Assembly (NCBI GenBank): GCA_910579055.1
Contig: CAJTSU010000099.1
Span: 1 to 12,969, forward strand
From: an uncultured Mailhella sp.
GTDB taxonomy: Bacteria; Desulfobacterota; Desulfovibrionia; Desulfovibrionales; Desulfovibrionaceae
Reading direction: 5' to 3'
DNA length: 12,969 nt
Made by a program: the position numbers and the translations under genes. The notes beneath the pieces were generated by a model, which was not told the origin of the DNA, did no database searches, and was given only the letters and a program-made list of their open reading frames with translations. Every line of letters begins with the position of its first letter. Position 1 is the stretch's first letter. Shown piece by piece: positions 1-7,709 of this stretch.

Positions 1-336
1 CTGAAAAATCCGATGATTGCGGTTCCGGCCGAGAAACCACACGCGCGGCACGATGACGCACTGATAATGACTGAACACCGCGCCGCCCTTCAGAAACCGC
101 ATTGACTGCACCAGGCCGTGCACCAGGCGGGGAACTCCGGACTCATCAAGAATGGTGAGCAGCGCGGGCGTGCCGATATACGCGGTCAAATCCTGACGCG
201 GATCACGGTGAACCAGCTCCAGCGTGAACTCATAGGGCTCGCTGATTACCTCACGCCCCTTGAAGGCGTAAACGGCGAAGTCTTCATGACCATTGAGCAC
301 CACGGAAAAACGCGCGGCATTGGCGAAAAGCTGCAT
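1..336 (-). CDS. vgrG: VgrG spike protein, N-terminal fragment (runs off the window)
   Basis: This is the first 112 codons of a T6SS VgrG; the gene continues beyond base 1. The ATG at 336-334 follows an AGAGGTG ribosome binding site. The translation begins MQLFANAARFSVVLNG and contains VYAFKGREVISEPYEF, LVHGLVQSMR and HYQCVIVPRVWFLGRNRNHRIFQ-type sequence. It aligns without gaps to the N-termini of the two other VgrGs in this window, which is the gp27-like part of the spike. It starts 109 bp after the stop of the Tle4-like gene, so it opens a further VgrG module in the same transcriptional direction. Whether it carries a C-terminal effector cannot be seen. Confidence 0.93.
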   Translation of the reverse strand, partial: MQLFANAARFSVVLNGHEDFAVYAFKGREVISEPYEFTLELVHRDPRQDLTAYIGTPALLTILDESGVPRLVHGLVQSMRFLKGGAVFSHYQCVIVPRVWFLGRNRNHRIFQ

Positions 337-445
337 GAGGCACCTCTTTTTTCGTATGCAGGGTTTACGTATCCCGGTCGGGCGGGGGGAATGCCGTTGA
401 CCTTGACCTTTTCAGCGGCTTGCGCCGGTATGCCTGTTCCGGCAG

Positions 446-2251
446 TCAGGCAATATCGCCCTTGAGCCAAGCCAGGCACAGGTTGTGAATAGCCTGTTTT
501 GTCGCCAAAATGGCCTTGTTGTCAAAAAATCCAGAATGCTCGGCGTTACTGGTCAGTTTTGTCGCGCTATAGGTTTTGCCTCTGTGCTTGCCTCGGGAGC
601 CACCTTTTTCCTCACGAGCATTTTCTTCACCAGATGCTGTATTCCGCTCTGCCCTACAATAGGTGGGAAGCTTGCTTTTCAGCGCTTCAGGCCAGCCTTC
701 GGCGGAAACGGGCAGGGCAAGAACCGAGGCGACGGGAACGGTTCCGTCACCGTCCATGCTCCAATGCGAATTTTTCTGATCCGGATTGCCGTCTTGTGCT
801 GGCCCGGTCAGGGTGAAGAGCGCTACCCGCCGCCCTGTCTTTTTTATTTCTTCCTTTATCTTTGTTGCTGATACAGTTTCCAATTCTTTATTGGACGTTG
901 TAATACATGCACCTGTTGACCAGTCCTTTTCTATCCAGCGAACTTCATAATAACAATTTTTTCCAAGTTCTTCACGAGGAAGAACTTTCATTATACTGAT
1001 ATCAGAATTTTTTAAATAGAATCCTCTACCTAATGCATATGATACAAATTTATAATTCAGAATATTTTCTGTAAGGTCAATAAGTTTCCAATGAACGGCA
1101 CAGCATGTGGGGTTTCCCCTACTCAAAAGTTGTATGGTACGCTGGTGAATTCCTCCTTCGTGTAACAATTTATGAAATTCAGCACTGTAAGATACATATT
1201 TTACAATATCTTTAGAGGTATCAGGGTAAATTTTATATTTTTTAAATTCATTAATATCTTTCATTCCTCTCATCAATTCGTCTCGGTTGAGCATTCCATA
1301 ATAGCACTCATCATCAAATTTTGTATAAACATCATCATATATTCTTTCAGAAGGAACGTGAGTTGTCTTAATTTCACCGTTTACAAAGGTTTGATAGGAA
1401 AACCATGCACCTTCTTCCAGATTGGGATCGTGGTAATACTGGCAGGGCAAAAGTTCCAGCGGCCCGTAACCATAAGGAAAAATGGCTCTGACCTCAGGGC
1501 CGTCGTCACCAAGTACGGAACTGACCAATCTTTCCAAAAAGGAATGGGCTTCAAAACCAGCCTTCTGCCGCTTATAGGCGGCAGGTGCCCCCATGGCTGG
1601 CTGGGCACCGTGAATAACTCCAAGAACTTGATTTTTATCTTCAAGCATGTTGACACAGGCTCGTGTCACAAGTCCTCCCATGGAATGGGAAACCAGGATA
1701 ATCTTGGTATCCTTCTCCAATCCCTCAATAAAACTGCATAATTCTTCCGCAGAAGTTCTATTGCTTTGCATCCAGTTATACCCAAAGGCGCAGACCTTCA
1801 TGTCGATGAACGCCTTGAGCGGAGAAGCCCAGTCTTCAAGACTTTCCAGTAACTTCCCGTAATACTTCCAGGTTACGGTATGCCAGCCGCGTTCAATGGC
1901 ATGGGGAAAACGCGTGGGGACGTCACCGCGCAAAGCATTGTTCTGCGGGGGAACGGAAAGTGATTTTTTCAGCAGGAGAGCTTGCCGCTTTTCCGGCCCT
2001 GCTCCCCAAAATCCACGCATGACGCCAAGTGAATCAGGATCCCACACCATTGAGTTATCCTGATCAACAAGACGTGAGGCCATGATACCGGGCACAAACA
2101 CAATCGTCACTTTTTTCCGCTGAAGATGCAGCACATGCCCCCGGCCGACCTCACAATTCCCCGCGACTTTGATGGTATCCTTTTCGTCATCCGACCTCCT
2201 GAAGATTTGTTCACTTTCAAGGGCATGAATCTGAATATTTTTTTGTATCAT
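446..2251 (-). CDS. tle4: Tle4-like T6SS phospholipase effector (alpha/beta hydrolase)
   Basis: Predicted antibacterial lipase delivered by the T6SS to hydrolyse membrane phospholipids of rival cells. It is 601 aa with no signal peptide, as expected for a secreted T6SS effector. Visible parts: the LCAT/PGAP1-like opening FVPGIMASRL (residues 52-61, oxyanion region); a conserved block with FGYNWMQSNR (156-165); the nucleophile elbow SHSMGG (188-193, Ser190); and HGAQPAMGAPAAYKRQ (214-229). The acidic residue lies in MDGDGTVP (Asp500 or Asp502) and the catalytic His is His572 in AEHSGFFD. The elbow has Ser where the textbook GxSxG has its first Gly, a common lipase variant. The FGYNW/HSMGG/HGxQPAxGA series is what I associate with the Tle4 group (P. 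aeruginosa PA1510), recalled rather than searched. The ATG at 2251 follows AGAGGTAA, which overlaps the stop of the preceding ORF, and the gap is 6 nt. The Tli4-like gene directly upstream supports the class. Residues 285-480 are encoded by visibly AT-rich DNA. The frame is intact. Confidence 0.86.
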   Translation of the reverse strand: MIQKNIQIHALESEQIFRRSDDEKDTIKVAGNCEVGRGHVLHLQRKKVTIVFVPGIMASRLVDQDNSMVWDPDSLGVMRGFWGAGPEKRQALLLKKSLSVPPQNNALRGDVPTRFPHAIERGWHTVTWKYYGKLLESLEDWASPLKAFIDMKVCAFGYNWMQSNRTSAEELCSFIEGLEKDTKIILVSHSMGGLVTRACVNMLEDKNQVLGVIHGAQPAMGAPAAYKRQKAGFEAHSFLERLVSSVLGDDGPEVRAIFPYGYGPLELLPCQYYHDPNLEEGAWFSYQTFVNGEIKTTHVPSERIYDDVYTKFDDECYYGMLNRDELMRGMKDINEFKKYKIYPDTSKDIVKYVSYSAEFHKLLHEGGIHQRTIQLLSRGNPTCCAVHWKLIDLTENILNYKFVSYALGRGFYLKNSDISIMKVLPREELGKNCYYEVRWIEKDWSTGACITTSNKELETVSATKIKEEIKKTGRRVALFTLTGPAQDGNPDQKNSHWSMDGDGTVPVASVLALPVSAEGWPEALKSKLPTYCRAERNTASGEENAREEKGGSRGKHRGKTYSATKLTSNAEHSGFFDNKAILATKQAIHNLCLAWLKGDIA

Positions 2252-2257
2252 GATATA

Positions 2258-2611
2258 TTACCTCTGGCTTGTTTGCCTTTGCAATGGGTAAAGACCATCA
2301 AGTATTGTGTCCCATGCCTCCAAAAAAACAGCTACATTTTCAACATTTTCTATTGTTGCGGAAATGGAAAGCGATGGAATGTTCATATTATACTGTGGCC
2401 CATAGTAGTCAAACAATAAAGATATAAGACCTTGTTTATTCTTCAGATATCTATAATATCCACTTCCTGGAAAATGTGGAAGTTTTCTCATTTTTGAATG
2501 AGGATTTCCTGTTCTATCCATCCATTTTTTTAGATCCGCTTCTGTTCCTCCAGAGGGATTTATATCTGTATATATAACTAACCGCATGATATTATCTGTA
2601 CTTGAAAACAA
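2258..2611 (-). CDS. C-terminal part of a Tli4-like immunity protein, detached by a stop codon
   Basis: This is an open frame of up to 117 aa, from a TTG at 2611 or, more plausibly if translated alone, an ATG at 2587 (MRLVIYTDIN, 109 aa). Neither has a strong ribosome binding site. It lies in the same frame as the 207-aa gene upstream (2660-3283). Only one TAA (2660-2662) and 16 sense codons separate the two. Read through, the whole is about 341 codons, the length I recall for two-domain Tli4 immunity proteins. The segment PSLSISATIENVENV...FLEAWDTILDGLYP resembles the end of the Tli4 C-terminal domain (a 'WD.iLdSl' pattern), from memory. Alone it has no signal peptide and would stay in the cytoplasm, away from a periplasm-acting lipase. 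It ends 6 nt before tle4. It may be a remnant, or it may still be made as a separate subunit. Confidence 0.6.
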   Translation of the reverse strand: MFSSTDNIMRLVIYTDINPSGGTEADLKKWMDRTGNPHSKMRKLPHFPGSGYYRYLKNKQGLISLLFDYYGPQYNMNIPSLSISATIENVENVAVFLEAWDTILDGLYPLQRQTSQR

Positions 2612-2659
2612 TAAAGATGTTTCTTCGTTTGTATTTGATGTATAATTTACAATTTTACA

Positions 2660-3283
2660 TTAATATGTATAGAATATGTTTTCTGTATAAATATCACAAA
2701 TTTGTTTATATTTTTTATAAAAATCTGCCAGAGTACGCAAAATTGTATCAGTTATTCCATCTTTTTCAGGTTTGGCTGGGTATCGGTAGCTCTTTCTTCC
2801 CACTATATGCAGCAGGCATTGCGCTTCCCGAATGATGATATAAAAATGGTACGTTGCGCCATCCCCCTTAAAGCAAAGAAAATAGGCGGGAATCTTGAAC
2901 AGGTTACTGACATCCCATTCAAACATCATGTTGAAAGCTTTATCCCGGCAGGCTTCAATAGCCGCACTCCATTCTGCTTCCGCATGGGCCGTATTGACAT
3001 ATGGTTGCTCCTGTAACGTAATGGGATAACCCAGATAGTAAGATTTGTTCCTTGGCGTGCGACTGTCCCATGTATAGGAGAATTTTTCCACTTGCGGCTG
3101 CATGAATTCCGGCACGGTCACGGACAAACGGCCCAGCATATAGGTACGCAGCTGCTCTTTATCCAAAACAGACACCGCGGGGCCTCTTGTCAAGATTGCT
3201 GCAATCAGCAAAAAAAAGGCCAGGCAAAATACGGTGAGGACTATTTTTCGATTTCTCAAACAGTTCATTGTTCTCAATGTCAT
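2660..3283 (-). CDS. tli4: Tli4-like immunity protein, membrane-anchored N-terminal part (truncated by TAA)
   Basis: Predicted inner-membrane-anchored, periplasm-facing immunity protein that would neutralise the neighbouring Tle4-like lipase. It is 207 aa, with basic residues followed by a hydrophobic helix (IVLTVFCLAFFLLIAAIL, residues 14-31) and then LGRLSVTVPEF, similar to the opening of mature Tli4 proteins. The ATG at 3283 has AAGGA further upstream and AGGAAC close by. The ORF ends at TAA 2660-2662, but the same frame continues open for another 133 codons into the next ORF. The gene therefore looks like the first domain of a longer protein cut by one nonsense codon. The residues just before and after the stop (ENIFYTY / CKIVNYTS) read smoothly together. 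The family assignment rests on remembered patterns and on position next to tle4. Immunity before effector in the operon fits. Confidence 0.62.
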   Translation of the reverse strand: MTLRTMNCLRNRKIVLTVFCLAFFLLIAAILTRGPAVSVLDKEQLRTYMLGRLSVTVPEFMQPQVEKFSYTWDSRTPRNKSYYLGYPITLQEQPYVNTAHAEAEWSAAIEACRDKAFNMMFEWDVSNLFKIPAYFLCFKGDGATYHFYIIIREAQCLLHIVGRKSYRYPAKPEKDGITDTILRTLADFYKKYKQICDIYTENIFYTY

Positions 3284-3370
3284 GTTCCTGATTGTTCCTT
3301 TGCATCACGGAATTTACTATTGAATATTCAGCGACAAAGGATAATGGAGCTTGTTGCGCATATTGACGAT

Positions 3371-3739
3371 CTATGAAACGCTCATATCAATATACTCAAG
3401 AACTCCGTTGAAAAGCAGCAGATCCGCCTGATCGGAGTTGATATCCACCCAAAAAAAATCCTCCTTGCACCAGCCTTTTTCCTCCCGTTGCTGTCGATGA
3501 AATATTTCCTTTTTCCCTTCCTTCCCCGTATTTTTCCACAGAATCGGCAAGGCCTGAACCGGCGTTTCACCGTCCGCTTCCTTCACAAGCCATATTTTTC
3601 CACCAGCGGGAAGCAAGCCGTTCAGGGAGGAATCCGCCGAAAATTTTTCGGGAATACCGGAGCAGAGTTCTCCCTCTATTACAATCAAAAAGCCGATCTT
3701 TTTGGGCTGCGGGCAAATGGTGCATTTCATTGCGCTCAT
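3371..3739 (-). CDS. Small CxxC protein of unknown function
   Basis: A 122-aa protein that I do not recognise. It begins MSAMKCTICPQPKKIGF, so Cys6 and Cys9 form a CxxC pair. The middle is predicted beta-rich (KIGFLIVIEGEL, GGKIWLVKEA) and the C-terminus is acidic (FFWVDINSDQADLLLF). There is no signal peptide or membrane helix. Its ATG overlaps the restored stop of the DUF4123 adaptor gene (ATGA), and GGGAGGA lies just upstream, so it was probably translationally coupled to the adaptor. Such coupling suggests a role in preparing or docking the lipase effector; this is inference. The CTIC start faintly recalls the N-terminus of VasX-type T6SS proteins, too weakly for a call. The IS element sits upstream in the adaptor gene, so expression may be reduced by polarity. 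Confidence 0.7.
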   Translation of the reverse strand: MSAMKCTICPQPKKIGFLIVIEGELCSGIPEKFSADSSLNGLLPAGGKIWLVKEADGETPVQALPILWKNTGKEGKKEIFHRQQREEKGWCKEDFFWVDINSDQADLLLFNGVLEYIDMSVS

Positions 3740-3928
3740 ACATCCTCCCGGGGGCTTTCATTTGCGTAGCGCCGCCACAGCGCCCGCAGCATATCCGCAC
3801 GCCCGCCGGCGGAGGAGGAAGCCCGGCGAAAGGCCGACTCCTCCCCGACATAAAGTGCGCACAGAACATAGCTGATTAATTCGTCCTCATCCGTCACACC
3901 GAGCGGACGGACGGCTTCAATTTGCCTA

Positions 3929-3950
3929 GAGCAATTTGACTTTTATTTTA
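3929..3950 (+). repeat. IS630 left terminal inverted repeat
   Basis: Begins GAGCAATTTGACTTTTA directly after the TA at 3927-3928. About three quarters of the positions match the reverse complement of the right end. Confidence 0.8.
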
Positions 3951-3975
3951 TTTAGAAATTGTTTATACTGCAGGG

Positions 3976-4904
3976 ATGAAATTTGCATCTGAAGAAATCA
4001 GGACCAAGGCTGTTCATGCGTATCTTGAAGGAAAGGCAACAGCCAGGCAATTAGCAGATATTTTAGGTTACACCCCGGCTACCATCTGCAACTGGGTCAG
4101 AGCTTACCGTGAAAATCAGCGATTATCAGCCAAACCAAATGGACATCGCCCAAGTTGTTTCTCCCATGAGGAAATTCGGGAGTTACAAGCCCTTCTTGAT
4201 AAAAATGTTGATATAACTCTTCAGGAAATCAAAGAGCATTTTAATAAATCCTGTTGCCTGGCAGCCATCCACCGCCTGCTTGTCAAGCTTGGCTACAAAT
4301 ATAAAAAAAACTCTCAAGGCCAGAGAACAAGGGCGCGAAGATGTAAGAAAGAAACGTGAGGAATGGAAGCTGTTCCAGCAAAAAGCTTCATGCAACAAAT
4401 TGATATTTATTGATGAAACCGGCGCAAAAACCAATATGACGAGATTATACGGCTGGGCCAGAAATGGCCTGCCATGATCACGCGCCAGACGGACGTTGGG
4501 AAAGGACAAGCATACTTTCAGCAATCCGTGTGACGGGAGAAACTTGCAGTGTTGTTTTTGATGGAGCGCTGGATGGGAAAATATACAATGCTTATATTGA
4601 ACAATTCCTTCTTCCAACGCTTAAAGCTGGCGATATGGTTATAATGGATAATTTGAATGTCCATAAATCAAAAACAGCCCAAAAATTGATAACGGAAAAA
4701 GGTTGCGAGTATATCTTTCTACCTGAATACAGCCCGGATTTAAATCCCATTGAAAAGATGTGGAGCAAAGTAAAACAATTGCTTCGAAGCATGAAAGCAA
4801 GAACATGTGATGAACTGTACAAAGCCATTGGAAAGGCGTTGGGATGTATCACCCCAAAAGACGCAGAAGGATGGTTTAAATCCTGTGGATATATAAAAAG
4901 TTAA
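3976..4904 (+). pseudogene. IS630-family transposase, split over three frames
   Basis: DDE transposase with an N-terminal helix-turn-helix that binds the element ends. The ATG at 3976 follows AGGG. Frame 1 (3976-4359) holds the HTH region: ARQLADILGYTPATICNWVRAYR, and later AIHRLLVKLGYKYKK. At the run of eight A (4303-4310) the family sequence moves one frame over (KKTLKAREQGREDVRKKREEWK ... FIDETGAKTNMTRLYGWARNG). This stops at a TGA near 4474-4476. The third frame continues from about 4464 (CHDHAPDGRWERTSILSAIR ... IMDNLNVHK ... PDLNPIEKMWSKVKQLLRS ... GYIKS). All three catalytic acids are present: Asp in FIDET, Asp in IMDN and Glu in NPIEKMW. With two +1 corrections the protein would be about 308 aa, close to family size. 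Loss of a couple of residues around the second break suggests a real small deletion there. Confidence 0.9.
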
Positions 4905-4917
4905 AGTTAAAATGATC
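4896..4917 (-). repeat. IS630 right terminal inverted repeat
   Basis: On the minus strand it begins GATCATTTTAACTTTAA just inside the TA at 4918-4919, partner of the left end at 3929-3950. Confidence 0.8.
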
Positions 4918-5646
4918 TAAGCGCGAAATGTTTCAGCGTTTCATTCGGAGGAAGCGGAATATCTTCCGTTTCCATATACGAATAGATACGCTCGGCCACG
5001 TTGAATGCGGTGACTTCCTCCGCCCGGTCGAAAAAGAGTGCTGTATGGGCATCATCGAACACATACCAGGGGCTGGAAGCCTCCGGGGGTCTGCATGCAG
5101 GCAACGGGTTGGTGAGTCTGAACCATTCACCCGCTTCATCTTGAATCACCAGAGTGTGCAATGGCCCCATGAGCCGCGCACAGGCCTGTGGAAGGGTTCG
5201 GGCTATGCGCATGAGGATGCGGTTGTCCCAGAAGCGGAAAACCAATTCGCGCCCGCCGTCCTCAGGTGGCTCCCTGACCAGGACAAGCGAGCGCAAATGA
5301 AAAATGACGGATTCCCAGTCATAGAATGACCGGAAGAACCATGCCCCACCCAGGCGGAGAATTCCCTTCCAGCCACGCCGCAAGCGGGCCGCTCTCTTCA
5401 TTAAGAGGAGCAACCCAGGGCGAGACAGACAAACTGTTTGCCAGCGGGCTCGCGGCGAACATGGGGACGGGGACTCCCCGGCCGCGATGCTGGAACAGAA
5501 CAGCCGAAGCGTCTTCCCGACAGAGAGGATCAAGAACCAGGCCGAGCAGCCCCGCATCCGTTTCGGCAAACTCACCCGACAGTGGGCGATCCGACTTAAG
5601 AGGCATAAGAGAAACGGTAAGTTGAGATTCCATAACATATCCTTTT

Positions 5647-7686
5647 TCAGCGCCGTTCCGTTACCGGAAGCCGCATGCTGTGAGCAGCTCTCAGCAATTT
5701 TTGCTGGCACGCGCCGGAAACTACAGGCACTTGCGGGGTAGAGCTTCCCTCCGGCAGCAAGGGCGTGGCCGGGGTTCCCCCTTCCGCCGCGCCGCCGCCC
5801 CCCAGCGAAACATGGGGGCCGCCCATGGACGCCCCGGAAACATCAAGCCTGATCCACGAGGCTCCTCCTCGGAGCGCGGCTTCAGCGTCTGCCTCAAAAA
5901 CCGCTGTTTCCCCCGCGTACAAATGGACTTCAGAGCCCACACGGCGCAGCCACTTTCCGTCCACACGCGTATGACCGCAGGCATGCACGGTCAGGCTCTC
6001 ATCCGCATGCTGTTCCACTTTCCGCAGCCCGGTCAGCTTTTCATGCGTTTCGCCTTCGGTGCGGGTATGGGCATGGCGAGACACCAGGCGGTGCTTGTCA
6101 TGCACAACATGCCCCTTCCAGTCATGTTTCACATGGACGTTCGCATCCTTTTCCGCGTGCAGCCAGATTTCTTCCCGACCCACCGCGTCTTCCACGGAAA
6201 GCTCGTTGAAACCCCGAGCGCCGTCGTCGCCGGGTGTGGACATGCTTTTGAACACCGTGCGGCTTTTATCTTCCGGCAGTTCATACGGAGGCATGGAACC
6301 CGCGTTGTACAGGCGGCCGGTGACAACAGGACGATCCGGGTCCCCTTCCAGAAAGGAAACTATGACCTCATGCCCGATACGGGGCAGAGCCAGTGCGCCG
6401 AACCCGGTCCCGGCCCAGCCATGCGACACGCGAAGCCAGCAGCTTGTATGTTCGTTCCATGCGCCTTCACGATCCCAGAAGAATTGCACCTTGACCCGCC
6501 CGTGCTCATCCGGGTAAATCTCTTCGCCTTCCGGGCCCGTGACAAGGGCGTTTTGCTCGCCCATGATCCGGTTTTTGGCATGGGCTGCTTCGGGCACGAA
6601 ACGGGTTGTCTCCGGAATGGCCGTCACCCCGGACACATAACGCATGCCCCGATCCGGGGCCTCACGGCCCAGAACCTGCGGCTGCTCGCCATGATGCGTG
6701 ACGCTGACGATCCACCATCCCGCGTTCATGTCCTCCCGCTCATGACCGTACAGCGCAAACACAAAGCCCGGCATAAAACGGGAAACATCAGATTCCGCCT
6801 CAAGCAGCCGTTGCATCGCAAGCTGCCGCAAAAGCTGCAATTGCGCGTAACGCTCCCCTTCGGCCATGGTCTGATGAAGATGCGGGTAGCGGTAGACGTC
6901 ATAGCTCACGCCAGGAGCCACGGGAGCCTTTTGAAAATCCGTCTCTGTTGCGGAAGCTTCGAGAAGCGTTGAAGGGCTCTGAAAATTCCAGTCCCGATAC
7001 GTGGCCTTGTCGCTGACGCTTTGAACATGAAGCTCCGCACGGCACACCACGGCCGTGTCCGCGACCTGTCCAGAGCCGGAGAAACAGCGCAGAGCTGATT
7101 CCCCGCCAATACGGGGGCCGCCCGCCATATCGGAAAAGCAGACACAATGGCCGGTTTCGGAATGCTCGAAATAGTAATAAATGCCTTCTTCCTCACACAG
7201 GCGCGAGATGAAGTGCAAATCAGACTCGCCGTACTGCACGCAGTATTCGCGCGGATGGTAGTCGTGAAAACACCTGAAGGCGAACGTTTCCGACGCAAAG
7301 CCCCGCTCGTCCAGAATCAGGGTAATGATATCAGGAACGCTTTTCCCCTGAAAAATACGGTGTTCGCGGTTCTGCCCCAGGAACCACAGCCGGGGGACAA
7401 TGACGCACTGGTAATGCGCAAGATGGTTGCCGCGATGCAGACGCCGCATTTCCCGCACCAGCCCATGCACAAGCCGGGATTGCCCGGAGCGGTCGGCAAT
7501 GGAAAGCAGCGCCGGAGCGCCGATAACGCCCGTCAGTTCTTCCCCGGCAGAAGGATGAACCGCCTCGACAACAAACTCATAGGGCTTGCAAACGGCTTCG
7601 CTGCCGGAAAAGGAATACACCTGAAAATCGGTGCGGCCATTGAGAGTTATGGTAAACCATGCGGTATTGGCGGAAATTGACGGCAT
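5647..7686 (-). CDS. vgrG: VgrG spike protein, short form, intact
   Basis: T6SS spike trimer subunit sitting on the Hcp tube. It is 679 aa, a normal length for a VgrG without an effector domain. Residues 1-370 are the gp27-like part, including YGESDLHFISRLCEEEGIYY (152-171) and WNFQSPSTLLE. Residues 385-465 are the gp5 OB-fold part (EEIYPDEHGRVKVQFFW, then GWAGTGFGALALPRIGHEV, GDPDRPVVTGRLYNA). Residues 475-625 form the repeating beta-prism needle (VHAEKD/VKHDWKGHVVHDKH type). The last 50 residues, GGGGAAEGGTPATPLLPEG onward, are low complexity and may dock a cargo or PAAR tip. The ATG at 7686 follows CAGGAGG with an 8-nt spacer. The DUF4123 adaptor gene starts 13 bp after its stop, so this spike was probably the carrier for the Tle4-like lipase. 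Confidence 0.96.
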   Translation of the reverse strand: MPSISANTAWFTITLNGRTDFQVYSFSGSEAVCKPYEFVVEAVHPSAGEELTGVIGAPALLSIADRSGQSRLVHGLVREMRRLHRGNHLAHYQCVIVPRLWFLGQNREHRIFQGKSVPDIITLILDERGFASETFAFRCFHDYHPREYCVQYGESDLHFISRLCEEEGIYYYFEHSETGHCVCFSDMAGGPRIGGESALRCFSGSGQVADTAVVCRAELHVQSVSDKATYRDWNFQSPSTLLEASATETDFQKAPVAPGVSYDVYRYPHLHQTMAEGERYAQLQLLRQLAMQRLLEAESDVSRFMPGFVFALYGHEREDMNAGWWIVSVTHHGEQPQVLGREAPDRGMRYVSGVTAIPETTRFVPEAAHAKNRIMGEQNALVTGPEGEEIYPDEHGRVKVQFFWDREGAWNEHTSCWLRVSHGWAGTGFGALALPRIGHEVIVSFLEGDPDRPVVTGRLYNAGSMPPYELPEDKSRTVFKSMSTPGDDGARGFNELSVEDAVGREEIWLHAEKDANVHVKHDWKGHVVHDKHRLVSRHAHTRTEGETHEKLTGLRKVEQHADESLTVHACGHTRVDGKWLRRVGSEVHLYAGETAVFEADAEAALRGGASWIRLDVSGASMGGPHVSLGGGGAAEGGTPATPLLPEGSSTPQVPVVSGACQQKLLRAAHSMRLPVTERR

Positions 7687-7709
7687 CAGGCCCGCCTCCT
7701 GGTACTGGG

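Larger units (their letters stand above)
3927..4919 (+). mobile_element. IS630-family insertion sequence with TA target duplication
   Basis: A 989-bp element (3929-4917) flanked by TA on each side (3927-3928 and 4918-4919). IS630/Tc1 elements duplicate a TA target. The ends are imperfect inverted repeats: TAGAGCAATTTGACTTTTA at the left and TAGATCATTTTAACTTTAA on the opposite strand at the right. Removing the element and one TA restores an uninterrupted DUF4123 reading frame, which fixes the boundaries. Its transposase runs opposite to the host operon and carries two frameshifts. The element is probably unable to move itself unless the frameshifts are bypassed. Confidence 0.93.
3736..5633 (-). 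pseudogene. DUF4123 effector-loading adaptor, broken by a +1 frameshift and an IS630 insertion
   Basis: DUF4123 (Tap/TEC) proteins carry a specific effector onto its cognate VgrG in the cytoplasm. The ATG at 5633 follows AAAAAGGA, 13 bp after the VgrG stop. The first part (MESQLTVSLMPLKSD ... NSPPGWGMVL) is in one frame. Near 5333-5330 (CTT CCG GTC), one extra base sends it to a stop at 5321-5319. The family sequence continues one frame over: SFYDWESVIFHLRSLVLVRE, then FRFWDNRILMRIA, both typical DUF4123 blocks. The frame then meets the IS at the TA at 4918-4919. Joining 4920 to 3926 through a single TA continues exactly in frame (HFALRQIEAVRPLGV ... RRYANESPREDV) to a TGA at 3738-3736. The repaired protein would be about 301 aa, a normal family length. 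The TGA overlaps the next gene's ATG. Confidence 0.88.

Noticed and set aside
246..479. Minus-strand frame containing VKVNGIPPARPGYVNP, faintly like a PAAR-type protein
   Set aside because: It overlaps both the end of tle4 and the start of the next vgrG in other frames, has no start signal of its own, and lacks the rest of a PAAR domain.
3936..3969. TTGACT...TATACT as a sigma-70 promoter for the transposase
   Set aside because: The spacer is 22 bp, too long for a normal promoter, so I do not call it although weak expression is possible.
5314..5328. CTA-TGA-C in the DUF4123 frame, reminiscent of the RF2 (prfB) +1 frameshift site
   Set aside because: There is no upstream Shine-Dalgarno-like stimulator, slippage of the Leu tRNA from CUA to UAU would pair poorly, and the gene is broken by an IS anyway.
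5680..6972. Long plus-strand open frame of 430 codons opposite vgrG
   Set aside because: It is antisense to a clearly real VgrG, is low in recognisable domain content and rich in Arg/His, and shows no ribosome binding site. A frame of this sort is common opposite GC-rich genes.
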